Source of the DNA: Ischnura elegans
Lineage: Eukaryota > Arthropoda > Insecta > Odonata > Coenagrionidae
DNA: 64,000 nt
Assembly: GCF_921293095.1 (NCBI RefSeq)
Contig: NC_060254.1
Location: forward strand, 62,046,069 to 62,110,068
Reading direction: 5' to 3'
Below are positions 1 through 12,324 of this stretch, piece after piece. The notes below the pieces were generated by a model. That model had not been told where the DNA came from. It did not search any database and was given only the letters and a program-made list of their open reading frames with translations. A program made the translations under genes and the position numbers. Position 1 is the stretch's first letter. Each line of letters opens with the position of its first letter.

Positions 1-1364
1 CAAGTTTTCTATAACAGCCACCAGCTTCTAAAATTTCACATGCATATGAGTCACATATGATTAGAGGCATACGTTGCCTATTCTGATCTCCAAATGCCAA
101 AAACATTTTGGCACATGTAGGCAAATAATAACATCATTATCGGCGATTGCAATTGAAATTGAAGGACTAATAAAAAACAAAGTAATCAAACCGATGGTCG
201 CGCACTAAGAGAACAGTATAACTATCCTGAGGAGCTATCCTGAAAATTTAAAATAATTTCACCTTGTAATGAGGATATCAGAGGTCGAAAATGAAGATTT
301 ATAGCAGATTGACAATTACAGCATTACTTAGTATACATATAAAGAACATTACATACTAATTTTCTTTGGATACAAATTTTCCCGTATGATGGCGGTAGAT
401 CACTTATCCAAATATCCTGAGTGATTATAATTCCTAAAAAGTAATCACCCCAGTGATGTCAAGAAAGAAAAGGTAAGTAAGTGGTAAAATTACGCCTTCT
501 CTGAAAAAGACGGAAATTCGGTTTTCGAAAGGAAGGTCCACCAAATGGACAAGTTCAAAAACGGGTTTATATGGAACAACGATATGGTAAATGGATTACA
601 AAAAGGCATCAGAACACATATCAATCACGTCTAAGTAAAATATTCCTTTTTCACTCACAAAGTAATGAAATTACTTCTGATAAACCATCCTGCTAATGGA
701 AGTTGTAATGCTTTCCGCGCCCAGTATAGATTTCCAAAGTCACTGGGAACGGTAAAGGTATTCACACAAACTCCATGAGCTCAACCGCCAAAAATAAACC
801 GCGAATGAACAAAATGGAAACAAAAACAAATACAAAGAAAAATTATTTTCAAGAAGATGAGGTGGCGAAGTTATTAATCAAATATGGATTTTTTCCGCGA
901 AGCGTTCAAAAACGCACGCAATCAATCATACAAAAAAATACCAGAAAGAGAGTGAAGGTACGAGATGGAATTGAGAGGAGAAGAGAGAAAGGAAGAGACA
1001 GCGCCCTGAATCGACTCCGAATTGGCAATCATCCCACCCAATCACGAACGGCAGAGAAGGATGAGTAAGAGTGAAATGCTCGAAAAATAACCCCCCCCCC
1101 CCCCCCCCCCGAACGAAAGAAAAACACGACGGCTTCTGAGGTATCGAATATCGAAGTTCCGGACCCGACCGTAACGGACTGCTAAAGCAATTAAGAACGC
1201 CTGCAACTGGGGCCCATATTCGGAGTGTGTGGGGGGGATGACGGTAGTGAAAGGGGTGGACGGAGAAGCAGTGGTGACGGCGGGGACCAGAGATGGCTCT
1301 TTCCGAGAGAATTCGTTCCAAAGGACAAACATGCTTGTGGAAGGAAAGGAAAAAATTTGGCTAA
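1..1364. other. No gene recognised; AT-rich DNA with a GC patch
   Basis: I see no conserved coding region here. From about 930 the sequence becomes GC-richer and purine-skewed, and open frames occur on both strands through that patch. They lack recognisable motifs and look like composition effects. A 20-base C run lies at 1091-1110. A possible splice donor (AAAAG followed by GTAAGT) is at about 475 but has no convincing exon before it. Confidence 0.5.
1091..1110. repeat. Homopolymer C20
   Basis: An uninterrupted run of 20 cytosines lies in the GC-rich patch. It is the longest homopolymer I noticed in the window. Runs of this kind are length-unstable and can form i-motif or G-quadruplex-like structures, so the exact count may also reflect sequencing error. 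Confidence 0.9.
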
Positions 1365-2005
1365 CAACTCTCTTCATGAACGGATATGAATGCAGCTTAG
1401 GGCAACGAGCGTAAGTTACTATACACAATTAATTAATTCTTTTAGGAATGAAGTACTTTTCGTAAATTCTAGACTGATTTTTTCTTACGAAGCACAAGGC
1501 TAATTCAAACACTCAGAAGATATATTTTCCATGAAAAATTGCTTGCCTTAGCCGGCACCCAAACTCACGATTTTTGGTAAAGTATGCTAAGGACGAACTC
1601 ACGATTTCTCATCACGTATGCCAAAAAGCTATCTTATTCCTAGGTGAATTTCAGAATGAGCTTATGGAAGCAAAAACAAAAGAATCTGGCGAACCACTCT
1701 GTCTTTCCGCCGGATAAGAACGCGGCAGAGGGAAACGAGCTAATGTTTACAGATAAAATGCATTAAACTTTGAGGAATTAAGCATTTTTCTTAAATTCTA
1801 GAATAATTATTCACGAAGTATTTAAATCTAATTCATATACTCAGAAAATATTTACATCATGGATAAAATGTTCCACAAAAATCAATAGGCTTTGCCGAGA
1901 CTAGAACTCACGATTTCTGATCAGGTATGCCAACAAGCCATCTTTTTCCAATGAGAATTTCATAATGGGTTTACCAAACAAGGTTTCAGCGTCTCAATTC
2001 TCTTT
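1365..2005 (-). repeat. Tandemly duplicated tRNA-type SINE with flank
   Basis: Two diverged units of about 320 bases follow each other. Matching landmarks are GGCAACGAGCG (1400) with GGAAACGAGCT (1732), AAATTCTAGA (1463 and 1793), and ACTCACGATTTCT (1599 and 1909). Each unit carries a decayed tRNA-like part read from the minus strand. It matches the better-preserved copy at 40674-40815, including a tail of the form CCRAACAAGGT..GACGTCTC. The tandem arrangement suggests a local segmental duplication rather than two insertions. Confidence 0.55.
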
Positions 2006-5000
2006 ATGTCACAGCTGACGGAGGTCGTCCTTGCTAAGCCACTGTCGAAGGGTAAACGCTACTTCGTCCATCTTTCCCCAAACACTCAATGAAAAAAGGC
2101 GTACAAACTCATTAGTTTCATGCTGTGCTCCGGAAGTGATTTTAACTGAATCTGAAATATCGTACGCAATGATGGATTGACGACTTGACACCTGATAAAG
2201 GAACAAAAGCAAACGCATACTTGAACTCGTTCCTGGCAAAAGAAAAAATCTGTCTATCTCCGGAGAGGATATAGACGGAACAGGGACAATCGGCTAGGAG
2301 CCAAAGGAAGAGAAATACCTCAAATTGGGGAGGGGAGTCGAGGCGCATGGGGATTTTTTGAATTCACAGGGCTCTGGAGTGATGGAATGGAGTTTGCGAG
2401 CAGGTAAATGGATGCATGGGGAGATGGGATGGGAGTGGGGTGATGGCGTAGAGAGTGTGTTCGCTCTTGGGCCTCCCTCAACGAGGACGCTGCGGCTCGC
2501 GAACAGGAAATCGAATGGGAAATCCCAACCATCCATCGGGACCGCATTCCACATGAGGTGCCTCCATTCTCCCCCGACGCCCTTCAGCCAAAAAAAAACC
2601 GCGCGAGGACCCCATCTCCTCCCGACATTGCCCAAACAATCCCTCCACCATAGTCTCCAATCCTATCACGGGGGATGAAGTTCAGTGCCGCGCCAGCCAA
2701 AATGGTGCGCAATGGCTACTGGACACATCGATTTCCGTAGGCGACTGATCTAGACGTTTGACAATACCTGGTAGCGAGCCACAGGACCAATTCGCCCACT
2801 ATTTACAAAAAAACATCACCTCCGACACATAAATTCAAAGGTTGTGAAAGAGGAAGACGATAGTGATAACGTTTACTATAAAGTATGGAATCTAAATTAC
2901 AAATTCGGGAAATGTCACCGATTATTTCAGGATTGACTTTCTGTATGTATACCACAGTCACAACGAACATATCTTTTTTTAATCCACGAATCGTTATTCA
3001 TCGTGTCAACACCCAGGTCGATTTTAAATGAAGTATGGATTTAACCTAGGATATTATAATTATTATAATTTACGGTAAATGTTGCAGTGATCGATTTTTA
3101 GGGCCGAGTATCACAATGGCAATTTCTCTAGAAACATCTTATGCAAGTGATGGAAAAATCAATCATAACCAGATTTAACGATCACGTTGTAAATACATTG
3201 CCTTAAATGAGAAACGTGTAGATATTTCATTCGCATAATCCACATTCAATGGCATTAGAATATTCAGAGGATTTCTTTTACCTCTGCTGGCTACGCGTCT
3301 TACAAACGGTTTGGGAAATACAAACTAATGAGAGAAAGAAATATCGAATTATGGACCACGACACGAAGATTCGCAAATACACACCTATAAATAAATATTT
3401 GCATTCTTGGAGATAACTTTTTAAGGAATTTAATATTCGAGGGTGAGCCAGCATTTCAAAAAGGAAATATGGAAAACTTACAAAAAGCTGAAAACATATC
3501 CATAAAAATTACAAAGATTATTTTTACTGGTTTCGATGGTCACTACTGGCAACTATCCTGATGATAATTTAATATACTAGAAGAGCACATAAAATTAATA
3601 TATTAAGAGAAAATAATAGCAACATGCCCAGTTTTCAGCCTTTTCAAGAAGGAAATTTGTTTTGTCAGCTCGCAGCAAACGTTTGTATGGATATGGCATG
3701 CAGTTATGGTGACTTTGTCAAAGAAAAAATAACTTGCTCTATCAGTTTTTGAGAAAGTATTAAAATAGAGAAGTTTTTAAACTCTCAACTAGGGGGAAAC
3801 GGAAGATAAACCTGGATTCTCTCATGAAAAAATATTAATACATAGATAATAATCTGATTATTATGTAGAAAGGGCACTTAAAGGCCACGTATAATTGGAT
3901 TGATTCCCTATTTTACATATTTATTCCAATACGAGACACGAACGAATCTTTATAAGCAGTCTGGTACTCTGGGAAATAAGAGGCATCCACTCAGAAACAA
4001 ATAATAAAATAGTGTATATGTTACAGCTTAAAAAAAAACAAAATTAGATCATCAGCCAAATTATCCCATACAAAAACTTTCAGGAAAATAATATGCCAAG
4101 AGAGAAAGGTGAATATGATCGGCAAAACGTTATGGAAGCAATATTAATACTTACTGGCAAGTTAATTAATCGTGAATTATAAAAATAATGATGAAAAGTA
4201 TGAAAAAGAACCTTTTACTGATATATGCTCACTAATATGGCCCTAATATTTTTATTTCTAGATTTTTATGCATGAAAAATTTTGGGAAAGGGGACAGAGG
4301 ACTTTAGCCAATCTTTTCATCGTTTTCCTCATTCATACCTCGACATAAATATGCAATTGCTGTGCTGTGTGATCTCTCATAACTTAAATATTACGATAAC
4401 ATTTATCTTTATTATTTCGCAAGTTTTTCAGCAACAACCAATATAAAATTCGTCATTCGAAAGAAAGAATTCCGTTAAAAAATACACATATTTGGATCAA
4501 GAAAATATCCACGAAGAGCAAGCGAAGTGAATCTTTCAACTGGGCTGAAAACGTAGACATTAAGTTTGAGTGAATGCAGAACAAACTCTCTGAGACGCCA
4601 GAATAATTGCGAGTCATAGACAGACGGACGGTCTGAGGCGGTACATTCAGAGATGGAGAGTCAACGCGACGCATCCGCAGTATCAAGTAAGCAGTGTCAA
4701 CCAGGAAGGAAGGACTTGCCCGCATTCTCGATGTGACCACGTCGGAGATGAAACGCAGCCGGTTAATTAACTCAACTGTTTATACGAGGCAATCGCCAAG
4801 CCAGGACGGCGCGGGCTCGACACAATGCAAAGACTGTCCAGGGAGGGCAAAGATGATAAGGGTCAACGCATCGATCGGAAGGGAATAAGCCGAAACGTCT
4901 GACGGCTATCGCACCTGGAGGACAAAGGCCTGTCCGAAGTCTGATGGAACGGTGGAAGGAAACTACCTATAAATTCACCTGAGCTACACGACCGGTGGGA

Positions 5001-7156
5001 AATAAAAGATCTAGCTAAAACATCATTTATTCGGTAGGCATCTAAATATGGAGGTACATTACTGAATGAATATTCTCAGATCAAATAGGAACAAAAAATC
5101 ATGAAATTCGATAAAATATTTTCACATTATTAGAATATTTTCAAATCTTAAAAAAAGCATCCATAATTACAACTAATAAATTCTTGTAAAAAACAAGTAA
5201 TACATGGTAGGTTAAATATTTTACAGTAGAATAATCATTTTTATTCACTTACACCGTGATATATACATATAGATTGATAGAGAGAATGTTTATTTGGTAA
5301 ATATATAATAAAATGCTACTATTTAATTCAGAATTCTCACAAAGTGTTTCATTTTCATATATGATTTCGTATAATCTTACGAAAGAAATTAACAATTTTC
5401 AATCGAAAAACACTGCCTATAATGAAAAAATGTAGCCTTAAGCATTCAGGGCTAATGTCACTTGATTATGAAATGTTATGATTCAGATGAAATTATGAAA
5501 TTTTAGCGGGAAAAATTAGTCAGCTACAACTAAAATTCGAGCACAGCAATGTAGCGGGTGAAATTAATTTTCATCATTTTAATAAGCGCCAAATAGAGGC
5601 TAGAACCAACCAAAACTGTAACCTATATTAAGACTGCAGTACTAGAAATGAATGAGAGATAAACCTAAAGTAACAAAAATAAAAAAATCATGGTCGACGA
5701 TGATTCTTTGACTCTCACAGCACATAAAATTTTCTGTGTTGCCAGAGCTAGATTGTGAAATAGTATTACAACCGACATAAAAAATGCTGTTCAGCATTTA
5801 TTTTTAGAATTTTGTATCCATTCAAGAGGGGCCTTAATTTAATAAGTTTGTGAAACCTCATTTATGGATAGTCGTTAAATTTCAAAACGATGCTATTTTG
5901 AGCATCGATGTGTTTTCGAGCTGAAATATACACGTACTATGTTGTATGTTCTTAGGGGACGAAGACGTTTAAGACAATACATTTATATTCTATTCAATAT
6001 CAAGAATTTCGTTGGCAACACATACAAACTTAGCCACGGAGTGACACCAATAATCTAGTCTCAATAGAAGCGCTCACTTCAGTCGAGAAACTTTTCCCAT
6101 TAATAGACTCATTTTTAATTTCCTAAAAAAACGCCGTATCGAAGTACTTAATTAATCTATAAGTAATTTGGCGAGATGGATGATCAAAGCGCATTTTCAT
6201 CTGATCCCCAAAAGAAAGCTAACGACTAACATGACCACAAGTTTGTTCATCGCATTCTTTTCCGCCCGCATATAACGTCAGCAAACTTCCTTGGGAGAAC
6301 TTCAATGAATCTCACACCGCAACACCGTAATGCACATATCTGGACACGGACAGTTCACAAGTAATCGTCCATTTCCTCGAGAGCACATAATCCCCAACGA
6401 GTAAACTCTGGACTCTCCCCAAAATCCTCTCTAATCCCAGAGGGCTTCCGCGTTCCGGACTTAATCGAGTAAGAGGAAGAGCTTAAAGGCAAACATTCGA
6501 GCGATGCCATTTATCAAGTGGCACAAAGATAAGGAACAAAAATCTCCAGTCAGCCCCACCTCTTTCACGCCACGACAAACCCACTTATTGCTCCTTCCAA
6601 CTTTAAAGAGATCTCCTCGCTTCACCCCTTCCCTTCCTTGTTTCCCGCGAGTTGGAGCACCACGGGTGACGGGACACGGCAAAAAGCTCGACCTTTCGCG
6701 ACAAAAGCGGAACCAAACACAATCGGAGCAGATGAAAGGCTGGTTAACCAGCCAGACGAATAGGAAAAGAGGTGTAAGATAGTTACACAGCTCCAGCTGG
6801 CTTTTTTCCTCCTCCACATTCTCTCTGAAAGACCAATCCCTTATTCACCCTGGCTCATCTTCTCCACTTTTTAAATCGGTAGCGTTTCTTCCCTTATGAA
6901 GGTGGTTCTCAGCTGAGAGGGGTCTATTGCTGAGGGAAGGAATGAGCGGGAAAAAGGATTACGGGGGACGTGAGAAATGACACCAGAAAATAGGGGAATG
7001 GGTCACGGTGAGAAGGATGACAAAATTTCCAATGTATTTTTATATAGGTAATTAAATTGTTGCAAGTAGGTCATTGGCCTGGAGGTAAATAGACAAACGA
7101 GTAAAAAAAATTGACAATATTACAGGAACAATATTAGTTAGGCTTTCGCAGCGACT
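2006..7156. other. Long stretch without recognised genes
   Basis: The stretch is mostly AT-rich DNA. GC-rich, G-over-C skewed patches sit at about 2290-2700 and 6500-6950. A moderately GC-rich segment at 4620-4985 has a short open frame but no domain I recognise. No repeat partner was found for most of it. I see no exon with convincing splice sites. Confidence 0.45.
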
Positions 7157-7305
7157 AGATGCACTACTACATTTCATTTCCGCGTATGTGCTGAATATTA
7201 TACTCAACGTTTCGTTCCTCCTGCTGTGAACGTCGTCAGGAGACGATGAGTTTAATATTTAGCACGCTGCAGTATACCCGGACATGGAATGTAGAAGTAC
7301 ATTAC
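7157..7305 (-). ncRNA. Hammerhead-like foldback with intact core
   Basis: Outer inverted repeat arms (ATGCACTACTACAT... against its imperfect complement near 7300) enclose a hammerhead-like RNA on the minus strand. Reading from 7242 down: CTC of stem I, core CTGACGA (7239-7233), one extra C, stem II GTTC/GAAC with a 10-base loop, then GAAA (7213-7210), CGTT, and GAG pairing back as stem I. Outside it, GTGCTRAATATT arms pair at length. All core bases expected of CUGANGA...GAAA are present. The extra base before stem II and the ACGU mini stem III recur in the other copies in this window. Such motifs are known from Penelope-like retroelements. Cleavage activity is inferred, not shown. Confidence 0.6.
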
Positions 7306-7394
7306 AGAAACATGAAAGTACATAACTTTGAAACCTACTTCTTTAACCGATTTTTTTAAATTCATAACTTTTTCGGGAGGGGCTCAAATATTTT

Positions 7395-7470
7395 TACCTA
7401 AAGGTTTCCTCCTTGCAGCGGAAGGGACACAGCATCGATGACCGCCGAGGACTCTCGGTCAGATCTATTT
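7395..7470. repeat. Short dispersed repeat, copy 1
   Basis: About 65 bases (GTTTCCTCC..GCAGCGGA..GGACACAG..GATGACCGC) match 8333-8400 at high identity and in the same orientation. The family and function are unknown. Confidence 0.55.
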
Positions 7471-7679
7471 GGAGCCAAACACCGTGACGAATAGATTCAA
7501 ATTCTTTAGAATATGCGCTCCCATGGTTGCAAGCTTAATTTCCAAAGCTACCCCCAAAATGAATGGAACGTTTACGAAGATTACATTCGAATTTGAAGAC
7601 GCAAATGAATAAGCCCAAGGCTAAAATAACTCCCATTAGATATACGAGTATCTACACTATCACACTACCCCACTAGCTG

Positions 7680-7840
7680 TTTCAATAGGCGTTGGAAAGG
7701 GGGTTAGGACACCCGCTATTTACAAATGAAAATGAAATACATACTCAGACGAAATTACGCCGAGCATATATTAAAGTTCTTTCTTGTTCGGGGGAAAAAC
7801 ATATTTCCCATACCTATTCCTTCAGCAAAATTTATCGTTT
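7680..7840 (-). repeat. Dispersed repeat, copy related to 41440-41640
   Basis: The reverse complement aligns with 41440-41640. Shared blocks are GATAAATT, GGAATAGGTATGGGAA against a similar block, TTTTTCCCCCGAAC, GGACTTTAATA-like, and GGTGTCCTAAC. The order is conserved over about 160 bases. It is a decayed interspersed element of unknown class. Confidence 0.6.
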
Positions 7841-9004
7841 TCGTCGGACCTGAAATATAGTGGGGTTATTTTAAGATGTTCTCCGCGTTGCTCTTAAAGA
7901 TATGCCTAATGCGCAGCCTTTGATTCAAAAGCGGTTCCCGGCCTTATGCGTTTAACATCCGTGTACGCTTTTTGTTCGCCCGTAGCAGTGTTTGGCAAAT
8001 CGCGCAGATTTTCTTTGTATTTTATTAAGTTCACGGGTTAAGAGGGTAAAGATCAGACGCGAGAAAACATACAGATAAATTCATGAGGATGGATCCCACA
8101 GACTGTAAGGCGATACGAATATGTGTCCCCATTCTCACCGGACGAAATGATGTCCGAGGATGGAAGAGAAGGAAAGGCTCCGTCCGAATTAGCGATGACG
8201 CACTCGCATCGAGGGTCGCTCCCAATTACTGGTGGCCTCCAGGGGTCGCACCTGCGTGTCCTGAATGGCGTGCCAATTAAAGCCGAGCGCAGGATACCGA
8301 GAGATTATGATGAATGTAAGCGCACCGGGTGAAAGGCTTCCTCCACGCAGCAGAACGGACACGGCAGTGATGACCGCTGAGGACTCTTGGCCAGAATGCG
8401 TGGACCCCGGAATTTGGAATGCATGGGGGCAGCCTCGATATTGGATTGGAACTCCTGCGGTGATGATCCGCGAGAAAGACTTACGGTCGAACAGTTGATT
8501 TCATTTGCTTAATAAGCGCAAGACCGCAACTAAGGCGGGAAATGTTACACATTTTCCGTAGGGTTGCAACCGATGTGAAAGATGGTTGAACAAATCCTGT
8601 ATGTGTTACAAAGTATTATAAAGCTTTCAAACTTGAATCGCTTTTATTTTGAAACGGATCCCAAAACGGTTGGTGGAGTACCTAATCTTTACTTCAGTAT
8701 AAAAAATACTGATTTAATTATTGCATAACTTGTGATCTTCATAGCCCGCGCGAGCGAAATACTTCAGCCTGCATATTTTACAAAATAAGACACACACAAA
8801 ATAACTGTTTGGCAACGTAAGCCAACCTAATACAAAAATATAGCCAAGGATTTTCAAACCATATTGACCATCTACACTTCACTTGCAGCTGACGTATTAC
8901 TCTTACGGAAAACCTGCCGGGGAAAAATACTGACAACCATGATTGAATATATTTGATGTAACAATTAAAGAGACAAATTTATTTTAATTTATTTTCGTAC
9001 TTCC
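7841..9004. other. No gene recognised
   Basis: The stretch includes the second copy of the short repeat at 8333-8400 and overlapping open frames at 8080-8500 of raised GC content. I could not link these frames to any family. The rest is AT-rich and featureless to me. Confidence 0.4.
8333..8400. repeat. Short dispersed repeat, copy 2
   Basis: It matches 7395-7470 in the same orientation. The two copies lie about 940 bases apart. Flanking sequence diverges quickly on both sides. Confidence 0.55.
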
Positions 9005-9305
9005 ATTTCAAAGCATTTATATTCGGATTATTGAATTTTATCCACGAAAGTTTCAAGCTCCAAGAATCAAACAATATTAATATAGAGTCTCCTGAACGCT
9101 GCCGAAAATTCGCATTTATTGATCACAATTAATACGACCTCGAAGTAAGCAGAGGTCATTACAGTCATTTGTTGGTATTTTCCAGGAGTGTACAGAAAAG
9201 ATTTCTACTCTACTTACCTGGCTGAATTTTGCTTTCATAACATCACAAAAAGAGCAGAATCGCCACCATTGGCATAAGACTTCGTAAACCTTATGCTTCA
9301 CGTAC
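9005..9305 (-). repeat. Dispersed repeat with strong splice-donor-like site
   Basis: About 280 bases align with 24545-24800 in the same orientation. Shared blocks are ATCAAACRATATTAATATAG, CTGAACGCTGCCGAAAAT, and a block ending GCAGAATCGYCAYCATTGRCATAAGACTT. On the minus strand, this copy has an open stretch ending CAG followed by GTAAGT at 9218, a textbook donor. The other copy has in-frame stops and no GTAAGT. It could be an interspersed repeat or a duplicated, decayed exon. Confidence 0.5.
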
Positions 9306-12246
9306 CCCTCGGGGCTCCGTCCGAAGGGGCTATGAAGATCCTAAGTAATGCAATAATTAGATAAGAATAATTTATACTCAAGTTAAATAAGGTGCTGCAC
9401 CATCCGTTGCACCGTTGGAGGTCGCTTAAAAATAAAAGCGACTCAAGTTTGAAAGCATACATATTTTCTGTATAGCGTACGCGTTTGCCTACATAAGGTT
9501 CGCAGTTAGCGAAAAACAACGTTAAAAATTACATGAACCGTAATTGCTCCACGAAGCTTACGAAGATAATTAAACGTCGGCCGTGACACAGATTTACGAG
9601 AATATTATGGGCTAACTCGAGACAAGAGGCGAGCGAAGAAGTAATGGCGAGGAGAAAACAAGGCCACGATACATCTCAGATAGTTTTTCAGGTCCGGAAG
9701 GTAGGGAGCCAAATTAAACAAATGAAATACCCATGAATGGATTAGGAGCGAGCTCTTTCTGGTCAGAGCGAGGGTGCTCTACATTAAAAAGGAAAAAATT
9801 ACAGCGTTGGAGGGTCAAGTAATTACACTAGCTCGTTGCTGAAAAAAATTGTAGGCTAATGGAAATGATTATGGTGAAAGAATGACCCTAAAATTCTGAA
9901 GAATCAACTAAATACATTACATAAGGGAGAAACTGTGGGCCAAAGAAGAATTATGCGGAATGGTTGAAGAAAATATCAATACCTGCAGTAGAAGAACCTA
10001 TAGAAGACTGAGTAGAAGAACCTAGAAGTACTTATAGAAGACTGCGTCTCCATGGATAACCATGAAATGGAGATGCATGCGTCCAAATCATGACCTATGA
10101 ACTTAATTCTCACCATACGGAGAAATATCAAATTTTCGAAATTAAAAATAATTTCATGATTCCAATTAAAACATTTCCATGAAATCTTATAAAAATTATA
10201 CATTCTTACAAAACGATGAGAAAATGATACATGAATCAATTAAGGTACAAAAAGAAGAATTTAATACGGCATATGTAATGTTTGCGGCAAAATGGCCTTT
10301 CAATTGTATTTTTACATGTCCTAATACGCACAGTAATGCATTCCATGGAGGAAATGACGGCTACGTAATACTTCGCAACGAAATGAGTGCCCAAAGAAAA
10401 GAATAATTTTCCTTAAATAATTAAATTTATTCAAGCCAGCATCATTATTTTCTACTCGGTCTAATAAAATATATTTATGCGCATCATATTCGCTTTTAGC
10501 ATAATTTCACCCATAAAACATACATTACGCGTAGTATTTGTCAGCCTGTAGGAGTTAAATCCATGCAAAATGTATAAATGGATGTACATAATAGTTGCTG
10601 GATGATAGCATATGGACTGCTTTCTTGATGAACATCCGCTACGAAAAACTATTAAGAATCATATGCCTTTTTTGAAAAATCTATTCTACACTAATAATTC
10701 ACTTATAATCACCTAAACCATTCACCTACATGAATTGCTGAAAACACGATGCGAAAGCCCGTAAAATTGCATCCACGAGAAAAATGCTACAGACTGATTC
10801 ACTGCTTGGCCTTCAGTCTCACCTATTCCCTTTCATCTCAGGCCTGATTTTATTTTCCACCTCACGCGACGTAATTTAATTACTCTGACGATCTAAAGTG
10901 CAGCATCCCCTCCTTCACCAAGACATCTCCTTTGACACATTATGCACCACGCTTTCAAGGAGCTAGTTTGACATTCACTGCCGAGTCCCGGCTCCAAAGT
11001 CTCCACGTGTCTCTAAGTGGGGAGGCCTACATTTTCAACGAATGCGATCGAGTCTATACGAAAACGTTCCAACCTTCCTGGAACTCTTGAGCTCACGAGT
11101 GATCCCACTTTACGGCCACATCAACTGATGTTTCCAAATGCCTCTCTTTTCTCCTACACGCCAATGAATTTGCACCCCTCTAAGCCCTTAGAACTCGTCT
11201 AAAAAATATGGAACAGGGTTTATTACGAAGTAGGTAAGAGAGAATACTTCATCACGTGTAATAACAGTAAAAAATGTAATTTTCCTACATGCATCTTATA
11301 CTTCACGATAGCCATACCAAAAGAAACTAATTTCATTGAAAAAATAGAAAAACTGGGTCATACATCTTTCCGGAATTTTTTTAATTTATAATCTATCGCA
11401 AGCTACAATTAATACCATAGCATACCACTTTCGCAAGCCATAACACCGATTTATTAAGAGTCTACAATATGATATTCCCATCACATTTCGACCACATTTT
11501 CGCCACCAGTTCAACGTAAACTACTCGCAAGTTTGACTAGACATTACGAGGGTAATTCAATTTCTCATCTAGTATAAAACAAGTATCTAGCCTAGTTTTT
11601 TGCGGTGATAGTTTGACCACTACGTTTTCTCTGCTTTGGTTCGCTAAAAGTAAACAGTTCCGTAGGATATCCAGCCAGTACACAGTGCTCCACGAGCCAA
11701 CTGACGCGGAAGAAAACCCGAGAGTGACTTTTATAGAAATCAATTTAAGGCCAATAGTAAGACATTCAGCGTGATCTCTTTTCTAGGAATGCAACATTAT
11801 CTTCCAATAGTAGTAAAACAATTATCAAACGGGTGGATAATCATAAAACGAGAATAATTGCCCTAGCCGAGCATTTTTTATGAGTAATGTAACCTAAAGT
11901 AGAAAGGTTTAACCAATAATTTAATTGCTATACGACTTTCGAAAGTTTCGAGACATAATATCGACCAAAAATAATATTTTTTAAAACATTTATGACACCG
12001 CACAAGTTAATAAGCTCCTTTCAGTTTCGTCATCGCGAAATCCATTCCACTGGGCGAAATAAAAATGAATCTTCACGGAGACAGACCTGCCGAAAAGGCG
12101 AGACATAAAACTTAACGATACTTATTTCCTTGAGCATGAAGAAAATAGTGTAGCGGCAACTAACGTAAATATTCACCCAAGCTACCACTTATTCTAATGT
12201 TTCACCAAAATATATGCTTATCCACTCAATCCCAAGATTGGCTTAC
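9306..12246. other. No gene recognised
   Basis: The stretch is AT-rich. A small imperfect tandem repeat of GTAGAAGAACCT...ATAGAAGACTG units lies at 9987-10046. Open frames in this stretch are short and without motifs. Confidence 0.45.
9987..10046. repeat. Short imperfect tandem repeat
   Basis: Two units share GTAGAAGAACCTA and TATAGAAGACTG, with an extra 9-base insertion in the second unit. It is of local origin only. Confidence 0.6.
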
Positions 12247-12324
12247 CTCGGCTCCCGACTCGTCACCGACACCAGCCAACTCCTCGGCGAATTGAGAGAT
12301 ATGCTGTTTCCTGAGGCGTTTTAT
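12247..12324 (-). CDS. Candidate 78-bp symmetric coding exon (unknown gene)
   Basis: On the minus strand, a pyrimidine-biased acceptor (TTCTCAATCTAG) precedes 78 bases that stay open in the frame ending at a strong donor, GAG followed by GTAAGC. The 26 encoded residues begin IKRLRKQHIS and end GDESGAE: basic, then acidic, with protein-like composition and high GC against AT-rich flanks. Length divisible by three with phase 0 on both sides would fit a cassette exon. No neighbouring exon of the same gene was found, and the protein is not recognised. A stop lies directly before the acceptor in this frame, so it can only be coding if spliced. Confidence 0.3.
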
